From contig OX359278.1 in the NCBI GenBank assembly GCA_947179155.2, forward strand, positions 28,157,273-28,221,272: 64,000 nucleotides of DNA, written 5' to 3'. The notes under the pieces were generated by a model that saw nothing but the letters and a program-made list of their open reading frames with translations, was not told the DNA's origin and did not search any database. How positions within the stretch are numbered: position 1 is the first letter of the stretch; each line of letters begins with the position of its first letter. The translations under genes were made by a program, and so were the position numbers. Of this stretch, positions 32,283-43,273 are shown piece after piece. The stretch comes from Hedera helix (Eukaryota > Streptophyta > Magnoliopsida > Apiales > Araliaceae).

Positions 32283-33140
32283 ATGGAAGTGAGACATGAT
32301 TATGTCAATGAGGTAACTATTTCTTCTCTTGAGCAACAAATTGATACCTTAACTTCTCTTGTTTATCAAATGGTTGCAGATCGTACACAACCAATGGAAG
32401 CTTGCAGGATTTGTGCGGTGGTAGGACATCCAACTAATATGTGCCCCATTCTTCGAGAGGAGTCCTATGAGCAAGCCAATATAGCGAGTGGTTTTCCTGG
32501 TCAACCCCAATGGAGATATGATCTCTATTCAAACGCGTATAATTCAGGATTGAGGGATCATCCTAATTTTGGCTATGAGAATCCACAAATGAATCCGCCC
32601 ACAAATCAGAATTTTTCAAGCTATCAACAATATATGCAGCCATATTCCCAACAACACCAGAGTCAAACAAATACTTCTGATATGTCTTTAGAGGATATGA
32701 TTAAATTAATTGAAATTAATAATTTGCAATTTCAACAGGCTAATTTGAAATTTCAACAGGATACTTTGCACTTTCAACAAGACATGCAGGCACGTATTCA
32801 AGAAAATAATGCAATTATTCAGCGTTTGGGTACTCCAATGGGACAAACGACAATCGATCAATTGGAGGAGCAAAGTTTTGAGCAAGTACCTTCTCAAATG
32901 GTGGATAATCTAATGGAGAATACAAGTGCACAAGTTTTAAGCAGTGGTAACAATGTAGAAGATCCAGAAAAGACAATATCTCCATCGTCAAAGCAAGAGG
33001 AAGAAAATAACATCAATGAAGCGAACAGTGTTAATATAGACGATGATGTTATTTTTGATAATGACATGACTAAGGTGGTGGAAGTTGTTGAGGAAACAAA
33101 CAAGGAAGAGTTAGAGATTGCGATTACTAACAATTTGTAG
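32283..33140 (+). CDS. Gag-like protein of non-autonomous element, copy 1
   Basis: 286 codons from the ATG at 32283. I preferred this ATG over the upstream non-ATG extension. A CX2CX4HX4C zinc knuckle is at about residues 38-51 (C-R-I-C..H..C). Next is a Tyr/Asn/Pro-rich stretch ('YDLYSNAYNSGLRDHPN'), which is typical of gag C-termini of Athila/Tat-type elements, then Gln-rich heptads repeating 'LxFQQ' (coiled coil, residues about 145-185), then an acidic tail. The capsid core is absent, so this is a gag C-terminal remnant. It ends with TAG, after which the same frame stays open to 33452. It differs from copy 2 at only three residues. It may still be translated. Confidence 0.7.
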   Translation: MEVRHDYVNEVTISSLEQQIDTLTSLVYQMVADRTQPMEACRICAVVGHPTNMCPILREESYEQANIASGFPGQPQWRYDLYSNAYNSGLRDHPNFGYENPQMNPPTNQNFSSYQQYMQPYSQQHQSQTNTSDMSLEDMIKLIEINNLQFQQANLKFQQDTLHFQQDMQARIQENNAIIQRLGTPMGQTTIDQLEEQSFEQVPSQMVDNLMENTSAQVLSSGNNVEDPEKTISPSSKQEEENNINEANSVNIDDDVIFDNDMTKVVEVVEETNKEELEIAITNNL

Positions 33141-33455
33141 TTTGAGGAAGAAGAAGAAAATGAGCTGAAATTAGATTTGAAGGAGGCTGAAGCTGCGTTA
33201 AATTCTTTGCCAGTGATTTTAGATAATTATGTAGCACCTTCCATTCCATTACCTGTTACTCATAACAAATTTTTATCTTCTGTTTTGCAGGTTCCCATTC
33301 CAGATTTAAAAAATCTCCCTAGCCATCTCAAATATTTCTTACTTGAAGAGGGAGTAACACGTTCGTGTCACGTGCAAGGGAGATTGAATCTACCGATGAT
33401 GAATAACGTGATGGATGGGGTACTCAAAATTCACGAAGTTGGAGTGACGTAATAC
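33141..33455 (+). CDS. In-frame continuation: pol linker remnant, copy 1
   Basis: The same frame as the gag-like ORF after one TAG. An acidic stretch is followed by 'IPDLKNLPSHLKYFLLEEG', which matches the protease-RT linker of the Athila element in this window ('ELKPLPSHLRYAYLGD', minus strand near 23430). The whole protease is missing between gag and this block, and everything after it is lost too. It ends with TAA at 33450-33452. It could be reached by readthrough, reinitiation at 33177, or not at all. Confidence 0.55.
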
Positions 33456-33466
33456 TTTGGCCTGCT

Positions 33467-33515
33467 GTCGAGCCACTGACAATAAACAAAGGCGCTGCTT
33501 GGGAGGCAACCCAAG
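33467..33515 (+). promoter_or_regulatory. Conserved post-coding motif gtcgagc...gggaggcaaccc
   Basis: GTCGAGC, GAC, aaacaaa, GCGCT and TGGGAGGCAACCC occur in fixed order just after the coding region. The same series is found in copy 2 (37763-37811) and on the minus strand after integrase in Athila (20530-20572). Conservation without a shared reading frame suggests an RNA-level role; function unknown. Confidence 0.6.
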
Positions 33516-34780
33516 AAAACAGATTTGCATTTCTTTTTCTTCTTTTTTTATAGTATTTTTGCTTTTTCTTTGCATTTTAGTTTACATTGGGGACAGTGTA
33601 AATTTTAAGTGTGGGGGAAGGGATTTAGGAATTTTTTTGTTATTATTTTTGTTTTTTTAAAAAAAAATTTAGGAAATTTTTAAAATTTTGGAATTTTGTG
33701 GGTAAATTCACTGCAAACCCTCACGAGACAAAACTCATCCACTTGGGGTAACCTTGGGGTTTAAAGGCTTGTTGCACATGCTAAGTGTAACCGTGTTTCC
33801 TACGAAAATGGGGTAGTTTTTTATTTTATTTTATTTTTAGGATGTGTCACTTGAGCAATGAGTTAATTGAATTTTAAATTTGTAGTCAATGATAAAAATT
33901 TTGGTTTTTGTTTAATAACTCTTGGGAAAATGATAAATTTTTGCTTAGTTTGAATTTTTGACTTTTTATTGATTATTACTTTGTTTGAGATACTTTAAAT
34001 TTTTATGCACTTATATCCATTTGTTTGAGCTAGTTTTAATTTAGAGAAAGTTTATATGGTTAAATGCTTATGGAAGATATTTTTGAACTCTATACTTGAT
34101 TTGATCATTATTTGAAGTGAAATATAAGGAGGAGATGATTTAGCTAATTTTTCTAGGATTATTATTGGAAAAAAAAATCTTGTGGTGGGTTGAGATGGAG
34201 CGTAAAACGCACTCACTCATAAACACATGAAAAGCGAGATGGAGTGTAAAACGCACTCGCTGGTGAGATGGAGCATAAAATGCACTCACCGTGGAAAAAA
34301 AATGAAGAAAGAAAATGGGATGGAGCATAAAATGCACCCATTAAAAGAAAAAAAATGAAATGAAAAAAAAATATATTTGGAAAAGTGATATTAATAATCC
34401 TAGTGTGTTTCATTGATTAAAAACCTTTTGATCTTTCGATTATATTGTCTATATTAGCTGAAAGTGATGAGAACAATAAGTATATTGAGTTTTATTGTAT
34501 ATCTTTTATAAGGTAATTAATAACCTAGACTTATCTGAGTTTTACTTAGTTTGATACATTTGGATTCACACAAAAAAAAAAAAAAATCTTAAGTAAAGTA
34601 AGATTAATAAATATGTTAAAGTTCTAGATTTTGCATGGTTTTGAAATTTTCTTTGAGTTATCATTTAAAAAATCTTTGAGGCTGATGTTAAAATTTATAT
34701 TGATATGTTGCTCAAGTAAGTAGTTTGGTTATTATTTTTAATTTTTATTTTTGTTTTGCCCGAGGACGAGCAAAAAGCTA
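33516..34780 (+). other. 3' non-coding region of internal region 1
   Basis: No gene. It holds AT-rich sequence with a second 'aagtgtgggggaagg' purine run at 33609, imperfect tandem units 'gagatggagcgtaaaacgcactc' at 34187-34347, and the phrase 'gcccgaggacgagcaaaaagc' just before the polypurine tract. Confidence 0.6.
34187..34347. repeat. Short tandem array (about 30-45 bp units), four copies
   Basis: Units begin g(a/g)gatggag(c/t)(g/a)taaaa(c/t)gcac. Internal region 2 (38494-38600) has one unit fewer. The old element (965-1110) also has the array. Confidence 0.75.
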
Positions 34781-34794
34781 AGTGTGGGGGTATT
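34781..34794 (+). other. Polypurine tract, internal region 1
   Basis: agtgtgggggtatt directly before LTR 2; identical tract at 39044-39057. Confidence 0.85.
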
Positions 34795-36430
34795 TGATAG
34801 GGTTAAATTATATGATATTTTTATTTCCTAATACTTAGTTTTTATATTTATTGTGTGCTTAAATGTTTAATTATTTAGCTCATTTTGGGTTTTAATAGGT
34901 TTTATAGGGTTTTAGTTAATTTATGTTAATTTAGATAATTTTATAGTAATTTTATATTTATTTTTATTTATGTGTTTTTATTTATTTTTAGTGTTTTATT
35001 TATTATTATGTGTTATTATTATTTTTAGTATTTTTATATTATTTTTAATTAATTTATATTTATTTTGTAGGAAAAATGAAGTATAGTGGCAAAATTGTAA
35101 TAAAGTAGCTGTTGGTGGCAATTCCGTAAATATCTGGAAAGCCTGGTTCGCATCATGCGCGCGGTAAAAAGAACCGTCTTACAATGGAACGACGCCGTTC
35201 GGAACTTGGGGCGGCAGATTTCGACCGCGCAATGCGCGGCCAGTTAATGTGCATCAGGCGCGTGGCGTCGACGCGCCAACGGTAAGAAAAAGAGAAAGGC
35301 GGCTGGCGGCTACACGTGGCGGCTGGGCAGATTTTCTTTCTCTCCCTCCGCGTGGCTGACGCGTGATTGGCGTGGCTCTTCCTTTTCCTTCCTTATTTTG
35401 GATTTTTTACACTGCAATGCAACAAATCTGTAGAATAAAAATCCGATTTTAATTTGGAAAAGGAAGCAATAATTCTTTATTTTATTTTTAGTATTTTATT
35501 TAGACTTCCAATTAGGGTTAGGATAATAATTATTTTATTTTATTTTTATTTTTAATTGTAAATCCTACTAGGTTTAGGAGGATTTTGGAGCCTATAAATA
35601 GAGGGCAAGATACACAATGTAATACAACTCTCCTTAGAATAAAATTCTCTCTTCTATTATTTAGTGTTATTTATATTTATGAGTAGTTAATTTATTTTTC
35701 TTGGTTTAAGTGATTGAAGCCATCAAGATTTATACGCTGTGAGATCTAATTTATTTTAATTGTTCAATTTATATTTTGATTATTGAATATTCTTCTATGC
35801 TTAATTTTATGATTAATTTGTTTAATTGCTAGGAGGCCTACTAGTTTATTATTCATATTAATCTACTGCTATTTGTGAAGCAACTAAGTTTAATAATTGT
35901 TTTGCAGATCAAAAGATTATTTTATCTTAGGAAGAATATTCATCTAAATTAAATGCAAACACGTGGCTTGTGTTGTTTAATTCAACGATCTCCCTAATTC
36001 TTAAAGCTGCTATTAAATTAAATCTTTAGCACGTGTCGGGGGTTGTTTAATAGTAAGGGTATTTAGACCACGTGGCTCTACTTATCTAAAATTAAGGAGA
36101 GAGGAGAAAAATTATTCCACCTGCGAGTAATTCTTTCTACGGTGAATCTTCAAAATATTAATTGATTTATTTTTGCATCAGTGATCAGTTGTAAATTCTT
36201 GATGATGGATATTAACTTAAACCAAGGCTTTTTATTTTTATTTATTTCTTGCATAATTATTTTAATTAGTTTTATTTAAATAATTTCTTTAATTACAAAA
36301 CCCCCCAACTTTTGTTTGCGAAAATATAAAATTAAATTAATCATTCTCTGTGGGATCGACTCTTACTTGCACTACTACATTAATATTTTTCAAAAGTAAG
36401 ATTTTATTTTTGGGTGCTTGCGACATCACA
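34795..36430 (+). mobile_element. Non-autonomous element LTR 2 (shared middle LTR)
   Basis: Serves as 3' LTR for internal region 1 and 5' LTR for internal region 2. TATAAATA at 35593-35600. One arm of the first U3 hairpin is mutated (cgcatcatgcgcg). Confidence 0.85.
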
Positions 36431-36438
36431 CCAAATTT

Positions 36439-36456
36439 TGGCACCGTTGCCGGGGA
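36439..36456 (+). other. Primer binding site, Asp tRNA (internal region 2)
   Basis: TGGCACCGTTGCCGGGGA, one mismatch from the tRNA-Asp complement and one base better than the site at 32143. Confidence 0.85.
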
Positions 36457-36578
36457 ATGATTTTAATTTAATTTTGTGCTTTTGTAAGTATGTATCTAAT
36501 TTAGTAATTTTTTTTACTTTTTTTTAGATTTTATTTTTTTTAGATTTTCATAATTTAATTTAGTTGTGCAGGTTAAGG

Positions 36579-37436
36579 ATGGAAGTGAGACATGATTATG
36601 TCAATGAGGTAACTATTTCTTCTCTTGAGCAACAAATTGATACCTTAACTTCTCTTGTTTATCAAATGGTTGCAGATCGTACACAACCAATGGAAGCTTG
36701 CAGGATTTGTGCGGTGGTAGGACATCCAACTAATATGTGTCCCATTCTTCGAGAGGAGTCCTATGAGCAAGCCAATATAGCGAGTGGTTTTCCTAGTCAA
36801 CCCCAATGGAGATATGATCCCTATTCAAACGCGTATAATTCAGGATTGAGGGATCATCCTAATTTTGGCTATGAGAATCCACAAATGAATCCGCCCACAA
36901 ATCAGAATTTTTCAAGCTATCAACAATACATGCAGTCATATTCCCAACAACACCAGAGTCAAACAAATACTTCTGATATGTCTTTAGAGGATATGATTAA
37001 ATTAATTGAAATTAATAATTTGCAATTTCAACAGGCTAATTTGAAATTTCAACAGGATACTTTGCACTTTCAACAAGACATGCAGGCACGTATTCAAGAA
37101 AATAATGCAATTATTCAGCGTTTGGGTACTCCAATGGGACAAACGACAATCGATCAATTGGAGGAGCAAAGTTTTGAGCAAGTACCTTCTCAAATGGTGG
37201 ATAATCTAATGGAGAATACAAGTGCACAAGTTTTAAGCAGTGGTAACAATGTAGAAGATCCAGAAAAGACAATATCTCCATCGTCAAAGCAAGAGGAAGA
37301 AAATAACATCAATGAAGCGAACAGTGTTAATATAGACGATGATGTTATTTTTGATAATGACATGACTAAGGTGGTGGAAGTTGTTGAGGAAACAAACAAG
37401 GAAGAGTTAGAGATTGCGATTACTAACAATTTGTAG
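36579..37436 (+). CDS. Gag-like protein of non-autonomous element, copy 2
   Basis: 286 codons, the same protein as at 32283 with three substitutions (Gly/Ser, Leu/Pro and Pro/Ser in the Tyr/Asn/Pro-rich stretch). Zinc knuckle, LxFQQ heptads and acidic tail are intact, and the same TAG ends it. The near identity of two open frames means they duplicated recently. It is too recent to prove selection on the protein. Confidence 0.7.
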   Translation: MEVRHDYVNEVTISSLEQQIDTLTSLVYQMVADRTQPMEACRICAVVGHPTNMCPILREESYEQANIASGFPSQPQWRYDPYSNAYNSGLRDHPNFGYENPQMNPPTNQNFSSYQQYMQSYSQQHQSQTNTSDMSLEDMIKLIEINNLQFQQANLKFQQDTLHFQQDMQARIQENNAIIQRLGTPMGQTTIDQLEEQSFEQVPSQMVDNLMENTSAQVLSSGNNVEDPEKTISPSSKQEEENNINEANSVNIDDDVIFDNDMTKVVEVVEETNKEELEIAITNNL

Positions 37437-37751
37437 TTTGAGGAAGAAGAAGAAAATGAGCTGAAATTAGATTTGAAGGAGGCTGAAGCTGCATTAAATT
37501 CTTTGCCAGTGATTTTAGATAATTATGTAGCACCTTCCATTCCATTACCTGTTACTCATAATAAATTTTTATCTTCTGTTTTGCAGGTTCCCATTCCAGA
37601 TTTAAAAAATCTCCCTAGCCATCTCAAATATTTCTTACTTGAAGAGGGAGTAACACGTTCGTGTCACGTGCAAGGGAGATTGAATCTACCGATGATGAAT
37701 AACGTGATGGATGGGGTACTCAAAATTCACGAAGTTGGAGTGACGTAATAC
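37437..37751 (+). CDS. In-frame continuation: pol linker remnant, copy 2
   Basis: The protein sequence is the same as in copy 1 (33177-33452), including 'LPSHLKYFLLEEG'. The TAG separating it from the gag-like ORF is also shared, so the stop predates the duplication. It ends with TAA at 37746-37748. Confidence 0.55.
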
Positions 37752-39043
37752 TTTGGCCTGCTGTCGAGCCACTGACAATAAACAAAGGCGCTGCTTGGGA
37801 GGCAACCCAAGAAAACAGATTTGCATTTCTTTTTCTTTTCTTTTTATAGTATTTTTGCTTTTTCTTTACATTTTAGTTTACATTGGGGACAATGTAAATT
37901 TTAAGTGTGGGGGAAGGGATTTAGGAATTTTTTTGTTATTATTTTTTTTTTTTTAAAAAAAAATTTAGGAAATTTTTAAAATTTTGAAATTTTGGAATTT
38001 TGTGGGTAAATTCACTGCAAACCCTCACGAGACAAAACTCATCCACTTGGGGTAACCTTGGGGTTTAAAGGCTTGTTGCACATGCTAAGTGTAACCGTGT
38101 TTTCTACGAAAATGGGGTAGTTTTTTATTTTATTTTATTTTTAGGATGTGTCACTTGAGTAATGAGTTAATTGAATTTTAAATTTGTAGCCAATGATAAA
38201 ATTTTTGGTTTTTATTTAATAACTCTTGGGAAAATGATAAATTTTTGCTTAGTTTGAATTTTTGACTTTTTATTGATTATTACTTTGTTTGAGATCCTTT
38301 AAATTTTTATGCATTTATATCCATTTGTTTGAGCTAGTTTTAATTTAGAGAAAGTTTATATGGTTAAATGCTTATGGAAGATATTTTTGAACTCTATACT
38401 TGATTTGATCATTATTTGAAGTGAAATATAAGGAGGAGATGATTTAGGTAATTTTTCTAGGATTATTATTGGAAAAAAAAATCTTGTGGTGGGTTGAGAT
38501 GGAGCGTAAAACGCACTCGCTGGTGAGATGGAGCATAAAATGCACTCACCGTGGAAAAAAAATGAAGAAAGAAAATGGGATGGAGCATAAAATGCACCCA
38601 TTAAAAGAAAAAAAATGAAATGAAAAAAAAATATATTTGGAAAAGTGATATTAATAGTCCTAGTGTGTTTCATTGATTAAAAACCTTTTGATCTTTCGAT
38701 TATATTGTCTATATTAGCTGAAAGTGATGAGAACAATAAGTATATTGAGTTTTATTGTATATCTTTTATAAGGTAATTAATAACCTAGACTTATCTGAGT
38801 TTTACTTAGTTTGATACATTTGGATTCACACAAAAAAAAAAAAAAAAAATCTTAAGTAAAGTAAGATTAATAAATATGTTAAAGTTCTAGATTTTGCATG
38901 GTTTTGAAATTTTCTTTGAATTATCATTTAAAAAATCTTTGAGGCTGATGTTAAAATTTATATTGATATGTTGCTCAAGTAAGTAGTTTGGTTATTATTT
39001 TTAATTTTTATTTTTGTTTTGCCCGAGGACGAGCAAAAAGCTA
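37752..39043 (+). other. 3' non-coding region of internal region 2
   Basis: The equivalent of 33453-34780, with the conserved motif at 37763-37811, a longer poly-T/poly-A stretch (about 37942-37971), one fewer tandem unit at 38494-38600, and polypurine tract 39044-39057. No gene. Confidence 0.6.
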
Positions 39044-39057
39044 AGTGTGGGGGTATT

Positions 39058-40690
39058 TGATAGGGTTAAATTATATGATATTTTTATTTCCTAATACTTA
39101 GTTTTTATATTTATTGTGTGCTTAAATGTTTAATTATTTAGCTCATTTTGGGTTTTAATAAGTTTTATAGGGTTTTAGTTAATTTATGTTAATTTAGGTA
39201 ATTTTATAGTAATTTTATATTTATTTTTATTTATGTGTTTTTATTTATTTTTAGTGTTTTATTTATTATTATGTGTTATTATTATTTTTAGTATTTTTAT
39301 ATTATTTTTAATTAATTTATATTTATTTTGTAGGAAAAATGAAGCATAGTGGCAAAATTGTAATAAAGTAGCTGTTGGTGGCAATTCCGTAAATATCTGG
39401 AAAGCCTGGTTCGCGCCATGCGCGCGGTAAAAAGAACCGTCTTACAATGGAACGACGCCGTTCGGAACTTGGGGCGGCAGATTTCGACCGCGCAATGCGC
39501 GGCCAGTTAATTTGCATCAAGCGCGTGGCGTCGACGCGCCAACGGTAAGAAAAAGAGAAAGGCGGCTGGCGGCTACACGTGGCGGCTGGGCATATTTTCT
39601 TTCTCTCCCTCCGCGTGGCTGACGCGTGATTGGCGTGGCTCTTCCTTTTCCTTCCTTATTTTGGATTTTCTACACTGCAATGCAACAAATCTGTAGAATA
39701 AAAATCCGATTTTAATTTGGAAAAGGAAGCAATAATTCTTTATTTTATTTTTAGTATTTTATTTAGACTTCCAATTAGGGTTAGGATAATAATTATTTTA
39801 TTTTATTTTTATTTTTAATTGTAAATCCTACTAGGTTTAGGAGAATTTTGGAGCCTATAAATAGAGGGCAAGATACACAATGTAATACAACTCTCCTTAG
39901 AATAAAATTCTCTCTTCTATTATTTAATGTTATTTATATTTATGAGTAGTTAATTTATTTTTCTTGGTTTAAGTGATTGAAGTCATTAAGATTTATACGC
40001 TGTGAGATCTAATTTATTTTAATTGTTCAATTTATATTTTGATTATTGAATATTCTTCTATGCTTAATTTTATGATTAATTTGTTTAATTGCTAGGAGGC
40101 CTACTAGTTTATTATTCATATTAATCTACTGCTATTTGTGAAGCAACTAAGTTTAATAATTGTTTTGTAGATCAAAAGATTATTTTATCTTAGGAAGAAT
40201 ATTCATCTAAATTAAATGCAAACACGTGGCTTGTGTTGTTTAGTTCAACGATCTCTCTAATTCTTAAAGCTGCTATTAAATTAAATCTTTAGCACGTGCT
40301 GGGGGTTGTTTAATAGTAAGGGTATTTAGACCACGTGGCTCTACTTATCTAAAATTAAGGAGAGAGGAGAAAAATTATTCCACCTGCGAGTAGTTCTTTC
40401 TACGGTGAATCTTCAAAATATTAATTGATTTATTTTTGCATCAGTGATCAGTTGTAAATTCTTGATGATGGATATTAACTTAAACCAAGGCTTTTTATTT
40501 TTATTTATTTCTTACATAATTATTTTAATTAGTTTTATTTAAATAATTTCTTTAATTACAAAACCCCCCAACTTTTGTTTGCGAAAACATAAAATTAAAT
40601 TAATCATTCTCTGTGGGATCGACTCTTACTTGCACTACTACATTAATATTTTTCAAAAGTAAGATTTTATTTTTGGGTGCTTGCGACATC
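39058..40690 (+). mobile_element. Non-autonomous element LTR 3
   Basis: Near-identical to LTR 1 and 2 up to 'gcttgcgacatc', then the chromovirus gag resumes. The usual CATCACA end is imperfect here (CATCCA). TATAAATA at 39856-39863 and hairpin at 39412-39424. Confidence 0.85.
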
Positions 40691-41050
40691 CACCAGTGGT
40701 AGTGAGGCCCTGGCTAAATTCAACCAGGAGAGGAAGAAATGTCATGAAGGGCAGAAGGCGGGGAGCAACGGAGGAAGCAACCCCAATAAAAGTAAGTGGA
40801 ATGAGAGCCAATTGTCCGGAGGCAACAAATCAGGAGGAGAGGGCGAAGGTTGGCAGATACAACAGTTGTGGTAAGAACCACACGGGCGAATGCATGAAGG
40901 GCAAGAGTGTTTGCCATAGCTGCGGGAAGTCGGGGCACCTGGCCCCACAGTGTCCAAATAAGATGAAGGGAAGGTGTTTTTCCTGTAGAGCACCCGACCA
41001 CCAAGTCAAAGACTGCCCAAAAAGGAAAGGTGACGCGGGAAGTGAAAACC

Positions 41051-41083
<33 letters not shown>

Positions 41084-41454
41084 TACTGAGCATTGGAGGG
41101 CCAGCCAGTCAGACAAACCAACCCATAGCGTGCACCTTCAATATGACTGTACAGGATGCAGTCGACTCTAAGGACATGGTATCAGGTATCATCCCGATCA
41201 ATGATATTAATGCATATGTATTGTTTGATTCGGGTGCTACCTGCTCATTTGTTTATGAAAATTTTGCTAAGAGATTAGACTTACCTCAAGAAAAGCTAGA
41301 ACACCCTATGAACGTAGAAGTAGCAAACAAAGAAATCATTCCCGTAGACTACATTCATAGGAACTGTTGTGCTGAATTGCGAGGGTTTAAACTTAACATG
41401 GATTTGATATCGATCCGTTTGGGGGAATTCGACGTGATCCTTGGGATGGATTAG
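40691..41454 (+). pseudogene. Chromovirus gag 3' part (nucleocapsid) and protease
   Basis: The gag frame first reads 'SGSEALAKFNQERKK' up to 'WQIQQ'. A one-base shift near 40862 then moves it to the frame carrying two CX2CX4HX4C zinc knuckles (C-H-S-C..H..C and C-F-S-C..H..C, about 40910-41020). An (AAC)n run encodes poly-Asn (41050-41082), followed by the aspartic protease with the active site Asp-Ser-Gly-Ala ('YVLFDSGATCSFV', about 41224) and 'FDVILGMD'. The TAG at 41452 falls where the family has Trp in GMDWL. Nucleocapsid binds RNA and protease processes the polyprotein. Confidence 0.85.
41050..41082. repeat. (AAC)n microsatellite in gag
   Basis: Eleven CAA/AAC units encoding Asn between the nucleocapsid and the protease. 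Confidence 0.9.
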
Positions 41455-43273
41455 TTATCGAGTCATGGGGCAGTAATCGATTGTAAGAAGAAGTGTGTAC
41501 ACCTGAAGACTCTTAATAAGTTGAAGGTGATATTTTACGGTAGTAAATCGCCGAGACAATCAAGTTGTTTGACGATAATGCAATCACGAAAGTTGCTTAG
41601 GAAATGGTGCGTAGGTTATTTGGCTCATGTGGTCGATACTCGACAAGTCTGGGGCAAACTGAGTCAGATACCTATTGTACGGGATTTCGTTGATGTTTTC
41701 CCATATGAGATTCAGGAGTTACCGCCGGACAGAGAAGTGGAGTTTGTTATTGATTTGGTACCGAGGACCGCACCGATATCAAAGGCGTCGTACCGTATGG
41801 CACCGGTGGAAATGAAAGAATTGATGGTTCAGTTGCAGGAAGTGCTGGATAAAGCTTACATCAGACCAAGCATGTCGCTATGGGGAGCGCTGATTCTGTT
41901 TGTAAAGAAGAAGGATGGTTCGATGAGGCTTTGCATTGATTACCGGGAGTTAAACAAGGTCACAATTAAGAACAGGCATCCGCTGCCTAGAATTGATGAT
42001 TTTTTTGATCAACTTAAGGGAGCAAAATAATTTTCGAAGACAAATTTGAGGATGGGTTATCATCAACTGAAGGTGAGGGAGGAGGATATCCCGAAGACGG
42101 CATTCAGAACTCGTTATGGACATTTTGAGTTTCTGGTAATGTCATTTGGACTGACGAATGCACCAGCGGCATTTATGGATATGATGAACAGAGTGTTCAA
42201 GTAGTACTTGGACAAGTTTGTGGTCTTATTTATCGATGACATATTGGTGTATTTGAAGATGGAGGAAGAACACGCTGAACATCTGAGGAGTGCTTTGGAG
42301 TCACTAAGAAGAGAGAAGTTGTACGTGAAGTTTTCAAAGTGTAAATTTTGGTTGCAGAAGGTGCAGTTTCTAGGACATGTCATAGATAAGGAGGGTGTTT
42401 CGGTGGATCCAGTGAAGGTCGAGGCAGTTATCAAATGGGAACAGCCGAAGACGCCGACCGAGATTAGGAGTTTCTTGGGGTTAGTTGCATATTATCAGAG
42501 ATTCATTCAGGATTTTTCAAAGATAGCATCACCGTTGACCAATATTACCCGGAAGACTGTAAAGTTTGTTTGGACAGAGAAGTACAAAGAAAGTTTCATA
42601 GAGTTAAAGAAGAGGTTGAGTCAGGCACCAGTGTTGGCTTTACCAAACGACACTGGGGGTTTTTGTAGTGTATAGTGATGCATCACACAAGGGTCTAGGC
42701 TGTGTTCTAATGCAACAAATCAAGGTCATTTCGTACACTTCACGTCAGCTAAAGGACTATGAGAAGGGTTATCCGACTCATGACCTGGAGTTAGCAGTAG
42801 TAGTTTTTGCCTTAAAGATTTGGAGGCACTACCTATACGGCGAGAAGTGCAAGATATATACAGATCACAAAAGTTTGAAATATATCTTCACTCAAAAGGA
42901 ATTGAATATGAGACAGCGCCGATGGTTAGAATTAATTAAGGATTATAAATGTGAAATTCTATACCATCCGAGCAAGGCCAATGTAGTCGCAAATGCCTTG
43001 AGCAAGAAAGGCAGAGAAAAATTAATGATGTTGACAACTCTGGAAGAGTTGGTGAGAGATTTTGAATGTCTGGAATTTGATGTCAAGTACCCAATGGAAA
43101 CGGAAGAGAAATTATTTACGGTGACAGCGAGCTCGACCCTCTTGGATAAAATCAAGGAGGTTCAGGAGAAAGGCGAAGATTGTGGTAGTATTAAAAAACA
43201 AATTGCAGAAGGCGAGGAGCTTAAGTACAAGATTGACAGCACAGGGTTGCTGAGGTTTGAAGGGAGAGTGTAG
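41455..43273 (+). pseudogene. Chromovirus reverse transcriptase and RNase H
   Basis: Copies element RNA into DNA. The lead-in 'IPIVRDFVDVFPYEIQELPP' is followed by RT with 'MRLCIDYRELNKVTIKNRHPLP', 'YGHFEFLVMSFGLTNAPAAF' and the intact catalytic Phe-Ile-Asp-Asp ('FIDDILVY', about 42226). 'FLGHVIDKEGVSVDP' and 'RSFLGLVAYYQRFIQDFS' follow. Stops occur at 42028 (where the family has Tyr) and 42202. An extra T in the run near 42660 shifts the frame into RNase H ('VYSDASHKGLGCVLMQ', 'IYTDHKSLKYIF', 'NVVANALS'). The frame ends at a TAG at 43271. All active-site residues I can check are present, so the breaks are recent relative to the sequence decay of the Athila copy. Confidence 0.9.

Larger units (their letters stand above)
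30498..40690 (+). mobile_element. Non-autonomous LTR element with three LTRs and two internal regions
   Basis: LTRs at 30498-32134, 34795-36430 and 39058-40690, all close to 1.64 kb and nearly identical. Internal regions are 32135-34794 and 36431-39057. Each internal region has an Asp-tRNA primer site, a gag-like ORF and a polypurine tract, but no protease, RT, RNase H or integrase. The LTR-int-LTR-int-LTR order is expected from unequal recombination between LTRs of sister copies. I could not see a clean 5-bp target duplication (left flank gtggc, right flank caccag), and the last bases of the third LTR are altered. It splits the chromovirus gag. Confidence 0.85.

Noticed and set aside
40720..41121. 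Antisense frames rich in Val or Leu over the nucleocapsid
   Set aside because: Shadows of gag; the Val/Leu runs are the complement of the (AAC)n tract.
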